Below are positions 8,285-16,893 of a stretch of DNA of 64,000 bases, piece by piece. Within the stretch, counting starts at the first letter, position 1. Each line of letters begins with the position of its first letter. The translations under genes and the position numbers were made by a program. Source of the DNA: Holophagales bacterium. Lineage in GTDB: Bacteria; Acidobacteriota; Thermoanaerobaculia; UBA5066. The stretch spans positions 558,001 to 622,000 of the forward strand of contig JADKBZ010000001.1 in assembly GCA_016714815.1 (NCBI GenBank). The letters run 5' to 3'. Under the pieces are notes generated by a model. The model was not told the DNA's origin. It made no database searches and saw only the letters and a list, made by a program, of their open reading frames with translations.

Positions 8285-10372
8285 TCACGGCGCCGGGGCG
8301 CGGGCCGCCTGCCCGGCGGGAACCTCGACGCGGAGGAATCCGCGGTCGGGGCCGGCCGAGGGGACGCGGCGAACGATCGCTCCAGGGAACAGGAGTCGGA
8401 GCTCGTCGACGCCTTTCTCGTCCCGCGTCGAGAGGAGCAGGAGGAGGGCGCCTTCCGGGTCAAAGTCCCGGCGCCGCCCGTCCGCCCCCCGGAACGCGGG
8501 TTCGAGCGCCGTCGCGAGAGGGCGCTGGGCGGGGTCGATCCCGGGGGAGCGCCGGACGAGGCCCGCCTCCATCGCCACGGCCCGGTCGTCGGCCCCGTGT
8601 GGGACGCCGATGACGAAAACGTTTCCCGCGCGTCCGCCGTTTCGCAGGAACGCTGCAACCTCCGCCGCCATCGCGCGATGGGGGTGGGCCGAGGCCGCGT
8701 AGGCGGGGCGCCAGCCGTCGAGAAGCTCGGTCCGCGCGGCGAGGGCGGGTCCGGCGAGGAGGAGGACCGAGGTGGCGACCGACGCGGCCGTCCCTCCCCG
8801 CGCGCGGGCGGCGCGAACGACCCACGAGAGCCCCAGGCCTGCCAGGAGGATCGCCGGGGCGAGTGCGCCGCTCGCCCGCGTGGTGCACGGGTTCTCCGCC
8901 GGGTGGGCCGCGGCGACCGCGGACGGAAGGAGAAGGAGGACGAGCGATGCGGGAACGAGAAGCGCGGCGCGATCGCGCTTCCGAAGCACGCCCGCGAGGC
9001 CGAGGCCGAGGCCTGCCCCGAGAAGGCTCATGGTGACGGGATCGAGGAAAGGCCGGCCCCGTGTGCCCTGGAACCAGCTCCCGTCGCCGGTGACGTGGAG
9101 TGCGCCGAGCGCCGGCGCCGTACCGCGGAGCAGGGCGGGAAGACGTTCGAGGAACGCGCTCGCCGGGTTCGACGCGGAGGCGTCGCCCAGGACCCGGGTC
9201 CGCGCGCGGGCCCAGAACGGGCCGGGGTATTCCACCGCGTAGCGTGCGAGGGGCACGGCGCAGGCCGCGGCGACGAGGACGAGGGCGAGGAGGCCGCGTC
9301 GAAGACGATCCCGCGCGGCGGGAGTGTCGCGGACTGCGAGCAGCGCGGCGGCCCCGGCGAGGAAAGGCAGGAACCGGGCGGACTGGTACGTGTAGAGGCC
9401 GAGGCCGAGGACGACGCCCGACACGAGGAAATCGCGTCGCTGCCCCTCGCGTGCGGCGCGCAGGAGAAAGGTGAGGAGAAGGAGCGCCACGGCGGGAAGA
9501 AGGACGATGCGCAGGCCGAGCCTGGAGAGGAGGATGTGCCAGCCCGAAACGGTAGCGAGCCCGGCGGCGGCGAGGCCGGCCGCCTCGGCCGCACGCCGTC
9601 CCCGTGGCCGGGCGAGCTCGCGCCCCGCCAGGAAGAAGAGCGGGATCGTGAGCGTCCCTTCGAACGCGGTCAGGAGCGTCAGCTCCGAGAGGCCGAAGCC
9701 GAGCCCGGGGAGCAGGGAGAGAAGTGCGAGGAGGTACATCTGGAGCGGCTCGCGTCCCCCGTTCGTGCCGCAGAAGACGGGACGCGCGCCGTCGGCGATG
9801 CGGGCCGCGTCGAGCGCCTTCTCGACGTGGTCGCTCGTCGGCTCGGGCGGAACGGTGGCGAAGGCGCCGAGCCGGAGAGCGCCTCCCGCGAGGGTGAGAG
9901 CGACGAGCGCCACGAGAGCGGCTCGCGACGGGAGGGCGAGGACGGAGCCGGGCTCTTCCTTCGGTGCCGAGAGGCCCCACAGGAGCGAGGCGACGGACGC
10001 TCCCCAGGCGAAGACTCCGGGAAGCGTGAGACGGTTTCCGCCGGTCCAGAATGCGGTGCCGACGGCCAGGAGGAGCCCCGCGACGACCCAGGCTGGCCGG
10101 CCCGCGAAGGGTGGGGAGGGAGGGTCGGTCGCCCCGGGGAACCGTGCTTTCTGCGCCTGCGGTTTCGACAGGGAGCCGATCCATCTTCGTCCTGAAGCCG
10201 GCAGCCCGCCGGGGATCGTCGCGAGCGCGGCGGCGGCGGCCGCCGCCGCGAGGAGCGCCGTGCCGAGACCGGGCGCACTCCGAGGTGCCAGGATCGCGCC
10301 GGCGCCGGCGAGAACGAGCACGGCGCCGGCGTGGAGGCCGTGACGGCCGCGGGCGATGAAGTCCGCTTGCAT
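8285..10372 (-). CDS. ArnT/GT39-like polytopic membrane glycosyltransferase
   Basis: A 695-residue protein with roughly 12 hydrophobic segments. After a few N-terminal helices comes a loop, TVPPEPTSDHVEKALDAARI, with the acidic residues typical of the first luminal loop of GT39/PMT-2 enzymes, then YTYQSARFLPFLAGAAALL-type helices and a soluble C-terminal domain. Such enzymes use polyprenyl-phosphate-linked sugars. The ATG at 10372 overlaps the stop of the upstream permease by one base (TGATG), so translation is probably coupled. It converges on the YYY-family gene with 3 bases between stops; two such enzymes side by side suggest a shared envelope-glycosylation role. Confidence 0.78.
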   Translation of the reverse strand: MQADFIARGRHGLHAGAVLVLAGAGAILAPRSAPGLGTALLAAAAAAAALATIPGGLPASGRRWIGSLSKPQAQKARFPGATDPPSPPFAGRPAWVVAGLLLAVGTAFWTGGNRLTLPGVFAWGASVASLLWGLSAPKEEPGSVLALPSRAALVALVALTLAGGALRLGAFATVPPEPTSDHVEKALDAARIADGARPVFCGTNGGREPLQMYLLALLSLLPGLGFGLSELTLLTAFEGTLTIPLFFLAGRELARPRGRRAAEAAGLAAAGLATVSGWHILLSRLGLRIVLLPAVALLLLTFLLRAAREGQRRDFLVSGVVLGLGLYTYQSARFLPFLAGAAALLAVRDTPAARDRLRRGLLALVLVAAACAVPLARYAVEYPGPFWARARTRVLGDASASNPASAFLERLPALLRGTAPALGALHVTGDGSWFQGTRGRPFLDPVTMSLLGAGLGLGLAGVLRKRDRAALLVPASLVLLLLPSAVAAAHPAENPCTTRASGALAPAILLAGLGLSWVVRAARARGGTAASVATSVLLLAGPALAARTELLDGWRPAYAASAHPHRAMAAEVAAFLRNGGRAGNVFVIGVPHGADDRAVAMEAGLVRRSPGIDPAQRPLATALEPAFRGADGRRRDFDPEGALLLLLSTRDEKGVDELRLLFPGAIVRRVPSAGPDRGFLRVEVPAGQAARAPAP

Positions 10373-11646
10373 CACGCTCTCCTGCGCAGCGCGTAGACGC
10401 CGAGCCCGACCACGATCGCCGCCGCCCCAGCGAGGAGGTTGAGGGCCGTGGCGCTCGCGACGAGGAAGCCCGACACGCCGAGCGCGGCGATCGGGATCGC
10501 CGGGCCGAAGGGGAGCCGCACCGTCGTGGGCGTGTCGGGGAACTTCCTTCGAAGGGCCGGGATGGCGGCCGCCGTGGAGACGTAGCTCGCGAGGCGCGCC
10601 ACGACCGAGAGGGCCGCGAGCCCTGCGAAGGAGCCCGTGAGCGCGAGCGGCAGGACGACGGCCGTCTGGAAGACGATTGCCGCGGCGGGCGTGAGAAACC
10701 GGGGATGGAGCCGTCCGAGGAACGAGGGGCCGTAGCCGTCCCGGGCGAGGGCGTAGAGGTACCTCGGGCCGGAAAGGACGGTATTTCCCGCCGTCCCGAG
10801 GATCGACGCGGCCGCGCCCGCGGTGAGAAGGACGCCGCCCCAGCCGCCGAGGAAGAGGCGCGCGGCGTCGGCGAGGGGAGTCTTCGACGCGCCGAGACCG
10901 GGGAGGGTCCCGAGCGCGACGAGCTGGACGAGCGCGTAGATCGCCGTCACGAGCGCGATCTGCGTGACGAGCGCGAACGGGACGTCGCGCTTCGGGTCGC
11001 GGAACTCGCCCGCCGGGGCGGCGGTGTTCTCGAATCCCGCGTAGGCGAAGAGGAGGAGGAGCGCCACCTCGCCGAGGCCCGCCGGGTCGACGCGCGCGGG
11101 GGCGGCGACCCGTTCCCACTTCACGGCAAAGAGGCCGGCGCCGATGAAGACCGCGAGAGGGAAGAGCTTGGCGACGAGGAGGAGGGCGGAGGTCCGCGCG
11201 CCGTGCTTCACCCCCCGTACGTTGATCGCCGTCAGGACGAGGAGCGGGACCACGACGAGCGCCGCGCGGACCCACCCGCCGCCGGCGGCAGGCCACGCCC
11301 ACGAGAGCGCCTGCGCGAAGCCGGCCGAAAGGGAGGCGAGGGTGGCGACCCGGGTGAGGAAGGTCATCCAGCCGACCTCGAAGCCGGCCAGGGGACCCCA
11401 CGCCTCGCGGGCGTAGACGTAGGCGCCACCCGGCTCGTCGAAGCGGCTCGCCGCCTCGGCGTAGCAGAGGACGATGAGGAGGACCGCGAGCCCCGCGAGG
11501 CCGACGCCCCAGAGGCTCGCCGAGCCGGCGAGGACCGCCGCCGCGGCGGCGGGGAGGAGATAGACGCCGCTTCCGATGACGTCGTTCAGGGAGAGGCCGA
11601 GGACCTCGGCCCGCGAGACGACGCGCCTGGCTTGGGGCCCGTGCAC
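10372..11646 (-). CDS. APC-family amino acid permease
   Basis: A 424-residue, 12-helix transporter of the amino acid-polyamine-organocation superfamily. Helix 1 contains GLSLNDVIGSGVYLLPAAAAA, with the GSG-type unwound segment that binds the substrate backbone; FDEPGGAYVYAREAWGPLAGF matches the conserved helix 2-3 region. LLLLFAYAGFENTAAPAGEFRDPKRDVP is the standard helix 6 and following loop. The GTG start at 11646 follows the stop of the AGCS symporter by 1 base, and its stop overlaps the next start, so three membrane proteins are translated in series. The substrate is not determinable; an amino acid is likely given the neighbour. Confidence 0.88.
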   Translation of the reverse strand: MHGPQARRVVSRAEVLGLSLNDVIGSGVYLLPAAAAAVLAGSASLWGVGLAGLAVLLIVLCYAEAASRFDEPGGAYVYAREAWGPLAGFEVGWMTFLTRVATLASLSAGFAQALSWAWPAAGGGWVRAALVVVPLLVLTAINVRGVKHGARTSALLLVAKLFPLAVFIGAGLFAVKWERVAAPARVDPAGLGEVALLLLFAYAGFENTAAPAGEFRDPKRDVPFALVTQIALVTAIYALVQLVALGTLPGLGASKTPLADAARLFLGGWGGVLLTAGAAASILGTAGNTVLSGPRYLYALARDGYGPSFLGRLHPRFLTPAAAIVFQTAVVLPLALTGSFAGLAALSVVARLASYVSTAAAIPALRRKFPDTPTTVRLPFGPAIPIAALGVSGFLVASATALNLLAGAAAIVVGLGVYALRRRA

Positions 11647-11647
11647 G

Positions 11648-13201
11648 TCAGGCGTCGTGGGATTCCTGGGTCCAGTAGGGCGAGTCGAGGCCGATGTCCC
11701 GCTTCGAGACGAAGCCTTCCTTCCCGCCGGTCCTCTCGTAGTGCTCGAGGGCGCGGAAGACGTGCTTCTGGCCGATCAGGAGGATCGGGACGTTGGCGAA
11801 GACGACGAGGATGTTCAGCATGTCCGCCAGGTACCAGATGTTCCCGAGCTGCAGGTCGGCCAGGACCGTCAGGACGCCGAACGGAACGAGGAAGAGGGCG
11901 CCGGTCGCCCGGAGGCCGAGGAGGAACGTCCGCTTCCTCGAGATCATGTTCGCGGAGATCTCGGCGAAGGTGATCATGCCGATCAGCGTCATGGAGGCGA
12001 AGAGCGCGTAGCAGAGGGAGAGGAGGGCCTGTACCGGGGCGTCGAAGGCAGTCCCCGGGGCGAGCTGCTTGGCGGCCGTCATGAAGACGAGGAGCTTGTC
12101 CTCGCGGATCGCTTCCCAGACGATGCCGGACGGAGAGGTCCAGAGCTGGGCCATGACGGACACGAAGCCGGCCATCGAGCAGACGATCATCGTGTCGAAG
12201 AAGACCCCCATCGACTGGACGAGGCCCTGCTCGACGGGGTGGTCGTTGCTGGCCGCGGCGGCCGCCATCGTGATCGTCCCCTGCCCCGCCTCGTTCGCCA
12301 TGAGGCCCCGCTTGACCCCCTGCTGCAGGGCGATGCCGAAGGCGCCGCCGAAGACCGCCTCCGGGGAGAACGCACCGCTGAAGACGGCGCCGAAGAAGAA
12401 CGGGATCAGGCGCCAGTTCAGGAAGACGAGGGTCAGGACGATCCCGCAGTAGAGGACGGCCATGACCGGGACCCAGACGTTCACGACCTTGACGACGCGC
12501 TTCAGGCCGCCGAGGACGATCGCCGAGATGTAGACGATCAGGAAGAGGCCGATCCCGTAGTAGACGCCCGACGTCCTCGAGTAGGTCGTCCCCGCGACGG
12601 TGCTCGCCACGGAGCCGAGGGCGGTGAAGAGGTGGAACGTCTGGCTCGGGACGTTCAGGAGGGCGTACCCGATGAACAGCACGGACAGCGCGATGCCGAC
12701 CCACCTCCTGTTCCCCAGGATCTTCATCCCGTAGAACGGCAGGCCGCCGACGTACTGGTCGTCCTTCTTCTCCTTGTAGAGCTGGGCGAGGGTCGCCTCG
12801 ACGAACGCCAGCGCCATTCCGAAGGCGGCCGCGACCCACATCCAGAAGACCGCGCCCGGGCCGCCGACGGAGACCGCCCCCGTGACCCCCATGATGTTCC
12901 CGGGGCCGACGCGCATGGCGGAGCTGAGCATGAACGCGGCGAAGGGGCTGATCCCCGTCTCCGAAGCGGTCCGCACGGTGGCGATCCGGATGCTCCGGAC
13001 GAACTTCCGGAACTGGACGCCGCGCATCCGGATCGTGAAGTAGATGCCGCTTCCGATCAGGAGGAGCATCGCGAAGGAGAACTGCCCCAGGACGGGGATC
13101 CGCGCGTACGCGTCGACGTCCTTGGGGAAGTTCCAGAGGAAGTCGGAGATCGGGACGATGAACGCGAAGATCCTGTTGACGACCTCGAAGAGATGTTTCA
13201 T
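11648..13201 (-). CDS. Sodium:alanine symporter family (AGCS) transporter
   Basis: A 517-residue member of the alanine/glycine:cation symporter family (AlsT/DagA type), importing small amino acids with Na+. The family signature is clear: SPFAAFMLSSAMRVGPGNIMGVTGAVSVGGPGAVFWMW, with the GxGN substrate/cation site, and later ANEAGQGTITMAAAAASNDHPVEQGLVQSMGVFFDT. Length is typical. It has an ATG start and is first of the three-gene transporter run ending at 8285. The gap of about 100 bases to the ABC-F gene contains a small G/C hairpin. Confidence 0.93.
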   Translation of the reverse strand: MKHLFEVVNRIFAFIVPISDFLWNFPKDVDAYARIPVLGQFSFAMLLLIGSGIYFTIRMRGVQFRKFVRSIRIATVRTASETGISPFAAFMLSSAMRVGPGNIMGVTGAVSVGGPGAVFWMWVAAAFGMALAFVEATLAQLYKEKKDDQYVGGLPFYGMKILGNRRWVGIALSVLFIGYALLNVPSQTFHLFTALGSVASTVAGTTYSRTSGVYYGIGLFLIVYISAIVLGGLKRVVKVVNVWVPVMAVLYCGIVLTLVFLNWRLIPFFFGAVFSGAFSPEAVFGGAFGIALQQGVKRGLMANEAGQGTITMAAAAASNDHPVEQGLVQSMGVFFDTMIVCSMAGFVSVMAQLWTSPSGIVWEAIREDKLLVFMTAAKQLAPGTAFDAPVQALLSLCYALFASMTLIGMITFAEISANMISRKRTFLLGLRATGALFLVPFGVLTVLADLQLGNIWYLADMLNILVVFANVPILLIGQKHVFRALEHYERTGGKEGFVSKRDIGLDSPYWTQESHDA

Positions 13202-13257
13202 TCGTCCCTTTCGCCGGTTCAGGCGTGAGCGGATTCCTGCGGGCCGGCCGCCCGACC

Positions 13258-13272
13258 GGGGGATTCTCCCCC
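13258..13272 (-). terminator. Short G/C hairpin downstream of the ABC-F gene
   Basis: Six G/A bases (13258-13263) pair with six T/C bases (13267-13272) around a TTC loop. It lies 32 bases beyond the ABC-F stop and 57 bases before the AGCS start, where a terminator or attenuator would fit. No clear U-run follows, so only a weak call is possible. Confidence 0.3.
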
Positions 13273-13303
13273 AGGACCGCGCCGGGACCGGCGACGGGTC
13301 GGG

Positions 13304-15148
13304 TCAGCCGGAAAGGGCGGACCAGCGGGCGTAGAGCCGGTCGACCTCGGCCTGCGCCTCTTCGATCTCCCGGGAGAGGGCGACGAGGCGGGGGCCGTCG
13401 CTGACGACCTCGGGCCGGTGGCACTCCGCCGTCAGCGTCTCGAGCCGCTTCTCGGCGGCGAGGATCCTCGGCTCGATGCCGTCCAGCTCGCGCTGCTCGA
13501 GGTAGCCGAGCCGCCGTTTCCCGGGGGCCGCGGCCGGGTCGGGAGCGCTCTCCCGCTTCGCGTCGCGGACCTTCTCCGCGGCCACCGCCTGCGCCGCCTC
13601 GCGCCGTTCCTTCCGCCACCGCTCCCACTGGTCGAGGCCGGCGAGAGTCGTCACGCCGCTGCCGCCTTCCGGGTCGAAGGCGAGGAGCGAATCGGTGGCG
13701 CGGTCGAGGAAGGCGCGGTCGTGCGAGACGAGGAGGAGGGCGCCGGGGAAGTCGGAGAGGCTCTCCTCCAGGACGTTCAGCGTCGCGAGGTCGAGGTCGT
13801 TCGTCGGCTCGTCCAGGACGAGGAGCTGGGCGGGGCTGAGCATGAGCCGGGCCACGAGGAGGCGGCTCTGCTCGCCGCCCGAGAGGCGCGAGACCTTCAT
13901 CTCGGCCTGCTCCTGCGAGAAGAGGAACCGGTCGAGCCAGCTCCGGACGTGAATGAATCGCCCGCGGTACTCCACCTGGTCCCCCTCGGGGCAGACCGTC
14001 TCCTTCACCGTCGCGTCCGGGTCGAGCGAATCGCGCCCCTGCTCGAAGAGGGCGACCGAGACGCCGTCGGCCCGGGTGACCGTTCCGGTATCGGGCCGCT
14101 CCGTGCCCAGCAGGACGCGCAGGAGCGTCGACTTGCCGCAGCCGTTCGGGCCGATGAGGCCGATCCGGCTTCCGGGCCGCAGCAGGAGGTCGAGGCCCGA
14201 GAAGAGGGTCCTTTCGCCGTAGGACTTGGAGATCCCCTCGGCGACGAGGAGCCGCTTCGGGGCGCGACCCGCTCCCGTGAAGTCGATCTTCGCCGTCCGG
14301 GCGACGTTGCGCTCGGCGATCGTCTCGATCTCCTCGCCGAGGGCTTCGGCCCGCTCGATGCGAGCCTTCTGCTTCGTCGCCCGCGCCTTCGGGCCGCGCC
14401 TCAGCCACTCCGTCTCGCGCCGGAGGACGTTCCGCAGCGACGACTCGCGGCTCTCCTGGGCGGCGAGGAGCGATTCCTTCGCCTCGAGCCACTTTTCGAA
14501 GCCGCCGGGCACCGAGAGGAGGCCGCCCGGGTTGCGCCGGTCGAGCTCGAGGATCCGGGTCGCCACGCGGGTGAGGAAGAGCCGGTCGTGCGTGACCGTC
14601 ACCGTGGCGAAGGGGGCGCGCGAGAGGAGCTCCTCGAGCCAGACGATGCTCTCCACGTCGAGGTGGTTCGTCGGCTCGTCGAGGAGGAGGAGGTCGGGCT
14701 GCCGCACGAGCTCGCGCGCGAGGGCGACGCGCTTTCGCTGGCCGCCCGAGAGCGTGGAGACGAGGCTGTCGGGGCCGATGCCTCCGGACGTGAGCGAGAG
14801 CTTCGCGAGCGCCTCGTCGGTCTTCAGCTCCGCTTCCCACGCCACGTCCTCGCCGTGCGAGACGTGCGACTGGGCCCCCTCGAGGACGACGGACCTCACC
14901 GTCGCCCCTTCCGCGAAGCTCGGGATCTGGGGGACGAGGCCGACGCTGACGCCCCCCTGGAAGATGACGGTCCCGTCGTCGGGCGGCGTCTCCTGGGCGA
15001 GGATCGTCAGGAGCGTCGACTTGCCCGCGCCGTTGGGGCCGATCAGGCCGATACGTTCGTCCCGCTCGATCCCGAAGGAGAGGCCTGAGAAGAGGGTCCG
15101 GGCGCCAAACGCCTTCGAGAGGCGTTGCGCGGCGACGAGCGGCGGCAC
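13304..15148 (-). CDS. ABC-F family ATPase (Uup-like)
   Basis: A 614-residue cytosolic protein with two ABC ATPase domains and no membrane segment, the layout of ABC-F translation factors. Walker A motifs are GPNGAGKS (37-44) and, in the second domain, GPNGCGKS; signatures are TLSGGQRKRVALARELVRQP and RLSGGEQSRLLVARLML; Walker B motifs are LLLLDEPTNHLD and LLVLDEPTNDLD. The linker between domains is long and charged. The C-terminus, after a basic/Ala-rich stretch, is a predicted coiled coil (ILAAEKRLETLTAECHRPE to the end), as in Uup. Expected role: acting on ribosomes or, as shown for Uup, in DNA recombination and ribosome assembly; the exact subtype is uncertain. Confidence 0.92.
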   Translation of the reverse strand: MPPLVAAQRLSKAFGARTLFSGLSFGIERDERIGLIGPNGAGKSTLLTILAQETPPDDGTVIFQGGVSVGLVPQIPSFAEGATVRSVVLEGAQSHVSHGEDVAWEAELKTDEALAKLSLTSGGIGPDSLVSTLSGGQRKRVALARELVRQPDLLLLDEPTNHLDVESIVWLEELLSRAPFATVTVTHDRLFLTRVATRILELDRRNPGGLLSVPGGFEKWLEAKESLLAAQESRESSLRNVLRRETEWLRRGPKARATKQKARIERAEALGEEIETIAERNVARTAKIDFTGAGRAPKRLLVAEGISKSYGERTLFSGLDLLLRPGSRIGLIGPNGCGKSTLLRVLLGTERPDTGTVTRADGVSVALFEQGRDSLDPDATVKETVCPEGDQVEYRGRFIHVRSWLDRFLFSQEQAEMKVSRLSGGEQSRLLVARLMLSPAQLLVLDEPTNDLDLATLNVLEESLSDFPGALLLVSHDRAFLDRATDSLLAFDPEGGSGVTTLAGLDQWERWRKERREAAQAVAAEKVRDAKRESAPDPAAAPGKRRLGYLEQRELDGIEPRILAAEKRLETLTAECHRPEVVSDGPRLVALSREIEEAQAEVDRLYARWSALSG

Positions 15149-15237
15149 GGGGCGACCTTAGCATTGACGCCCGCAAGCGAGCCGGAGCAGGCCCGCACGG
15201 CCGGGGGCGGTCCTCGAGCGACCACGGAATCCGGGCG

Positions 15238-15266
15238 TTGCGAACGGGCGGAAGGAGTCGTATACG
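15238..15266 (+). promoter_or_regulatory. Candidate sigma-70-type promoter of the alcohol dehydrogenase gene
   Basis: A TTGCGA hexamer (15238-15243) is followed after exactly 17 bases by TATACG (15261-15266). The -10 ends 43 bases before the dehydrogenase ATG. The arrangement sits in the 161-base gap between divergent genes and stands out against the high GC. Confidence 0.55.
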
Positions 15267-15309
15267 CTGCGCCCCGGGCGCGCACCGCCGCGCCGCAAGG
15301 AGACCCCCC

Positions 15310-16359
15310 ATGATCAAGGCCCTCGGCTACGGCGCGACCGCCGCCACCTCGCCCCTCGACCGCCTCGAAATCGACCGGCGCGACCCCGGTCCGAAGGACG
15401 TGAGGATCGACATCCTCTGGTGCGGCATCTGCCACTCCGACCTCCACACGGTTCGCAACGAGTGGCACGGGACGACCTACCCCTGCATCCCCGGCCACGA
15501 GATCGTCGGCCGCGTCTCGGCCGTCGGCGCCGAGGTGAAGGGCTTCAAGGTCGGCGACACCGCCGGTGTCGGCTGCATGGTCGACTCCTGCCGCACCTGC
15601 CCCGACTGCAAGGACGGCCTCGAGCAGTTCTGCCAGAAGGGGTGCATCTTCACCTACAACAGCCCCGACGCGCACCTCGGCGGGATGACCTACGGCGGCT
15701 ACACGAACGTCATCGTCGTCGACGAGGCGTTCGTCCTGCGCATTCCCGACGGTCTCGACCCGGCGGGCGCCGCGCCGCTCCTCTGCGCCGGCATCACGAC
15801 CTACTCCCCGCTCCGCCACTGGGGCGCCGGCCCCGGGAAGAAGGTTGGTATCGTCGGCCTCGGCGGCCTCGGCCACATGGGTGTCAAGCTCGCCCACGCG
15901 ATGGGCGCCCACGTCGTCCTCTTCACGACCTCCGCCGGGAAGGTCGAGGACGCGAAGAAGCTCGGGGCCGACGAGGTCGTCCTCTCGAAGGACGAGGAGG
16001 CGATGAAGCCGCACGCCGGGAGCTTCCACTTCATCCTCGACACGGTCGCCGCCCCGCACAACCTCGACGCCTACACCTCGCTCCTCGCCCGCGACGGCAC
16101 CCTCTGCCTCGTCGGCGCGCCCGAGCTCCCGCACCCGTCACCCGCCGTCTTCGGCCTCATCTTCGGTCGGAAGGCCATCGCGGGGTCCCTCATCGGCGGC
16201 ATCGCCGAGACGCAGGAGATGCTCGACTTCTGCGCCGCGCAGAAGACGCCCGCCGAGATCGAGATCATCCCGATCCAGAAGGTGAACGAGGCCTACGAAC
16301 GGATGCTGACGGGGGACGTCAAGTACCGCTTCGTCATCGACATGTCGTCCCTGAAGTAG
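15310..16359 (+). CDS. Zinc-dependent NAD(P) alcohol dehydrogenase (YahK/CAD-type MDR)
   Basis: A 349-residue medium-chain dehydrogenase/reductase of the cinnamyl-alcohol/YahK group, reducing aldehydes or oxidising primary alcohols with NADP(H). Catalytic zinc ligands are Cys38 (WCGICHSD), His63-Glu64 (PGHE) and Cys159 (LLCAG). The structural zinc site is complete: Cys94, Cys97, Cys100 and Cys108. The nucleotide-binding loop is GLGGLGH (183-189). Length is normal for the family. The ATG start lies 43 bases after a good promoter. A strong hairpin and then a tautomerase gene follow. Confidence 0.93.
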   Translation: MIKALGYGATAATSPLDRLEIDRRDPGPKDVRIDILWCGICHSDLHTVRNEWHGTTYPCIPGHEIVGRVSAVGAEVKGFKVGDTAGVGCMVDSCRTCPDCKDGLEQFCQKGCIFTYNSPDAHLGGMTYGGYTNVIVVDEAFVLRIPDGLDPAGAAPLLCAGITTYSPLRHWGAGPGKKVGIVGLGGLGHMGVKLAHAMGAHVVLFTTSAGKVEDAKKLGADEVVLSKDEEAMKPHAGSFHFILDTVAAPHNLDAYTSLLARDGTLCLVGAPELPHPSPAVFGLIFGRKAIAGSLIGGIAETQEMLDFCAAQKTPAEIEIIPIQKVNEAYERMLTGDVKYRFVIDMSSLK

Positions 16360-16373
16360 CGCGTGAGATCCCC

Positions 16374-16405
16374 GGCTCCGCCGCTCCCCCGGGAGCGGCG
16401 GAGCC
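16374..16405. terminator. Perfect 15-bp inverted repeat (terminator-like hairpin)
   Basis: The 15-base arm at 16374-16388 is exactly complementary to 16391-16405, with two bases between. It begins 15 bases after the dehydrogenase stop and ends 25 bases before the tautomerase start. No U-tract follows, so it may be a Rho-assisted terminator, an mRNA-stabilising hairpin or a partial block between the two genes. Confidence 0.55.
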
Positions 16406-16430
16406 GTTCGTGCGGGAGGAGAATCCCTCC

Positions 16431-16802
16431 ATGCCGCACCTCGTCCTGGAATACTCCGCGAACGTCCCCGACGCGCCGGACCTGGGTCGCGTCCTTCTCG
16501 ACCTCCACGACGCCCTGATGGCCTCGGGCCTCTTCGAGAGGAAGGACATCAAGAGCCGCGCCGTGAGGCACGACGTCTTCGCCGTGGCGGACGGCGCGGA
16601 AGACCTCTCCTTCGTCGCCCTCTCCATCGCGATTCTCGACGGCCGGTCCGACGACGTGAAAGCGGCGCTCTCCGAGTCGGCTCTCGACGTCCTGGCCCGT
16701 GCGTTCCCGAAGCTCGCCGAAGGGGGGCGCGGCGCCCTCAGCGTCGAGGTCCGCGACCTCCACCGCGCGAGCTACCGGAGGCTGCGGATCCGGGAGGGGT
16801 GA
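16431..16802 (+). CDS. 5-carboxymethyl-2-hydroxymuconate isomerase-family tautomerase
   Basis: A 123-residue protein of the CHMI branch of the tautomerase superfamily, whose model enzyme (HpaF) isomerises 5-carboxymethyl-2-hydroxymuconate in homoprotocatechuate breakdown. The start MPHLVLEYSANV puts the catalytic proline right after the initiator Met, as the mechanism needs. Arg residues in the SRAVRHDVFAVADG segment match the substrate-binding region of HpaF, and the C-terminal SVEVRDLHRASYRRLR is also family-like. An AGGAGA ribosome site precedes the ATG. No other homoprotocatechuate genes are nearby, so the real substrate may differ. Confidence 0.82.
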   Translation: MPHLVLEYSANVPDAPDLGRVLLDLHDALMASGLFERKDIKSRAVRHDVFAVADGAEDLSFVALSIAILDGRSDDVKAALSESALDVLARAFPKLAEGGRGALSVEVRDLHRASYRRLRIREG

Positions 16803-16893
16803 GCCGGGGCGGACACTCGCCGCGGGGTGCGGATCCGTTCCCGGGGCGGGACGCGAAAACGGGGACACGAACCCGGAGACCGGAGCCGGCCCG

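Noticed and set aside
16366..16373. Another AGATCCCC octamer, downstream of the dehydrogenase gene
   Set aside because: Single copy, not part of a spaced array; chance in GC-rich sequence.
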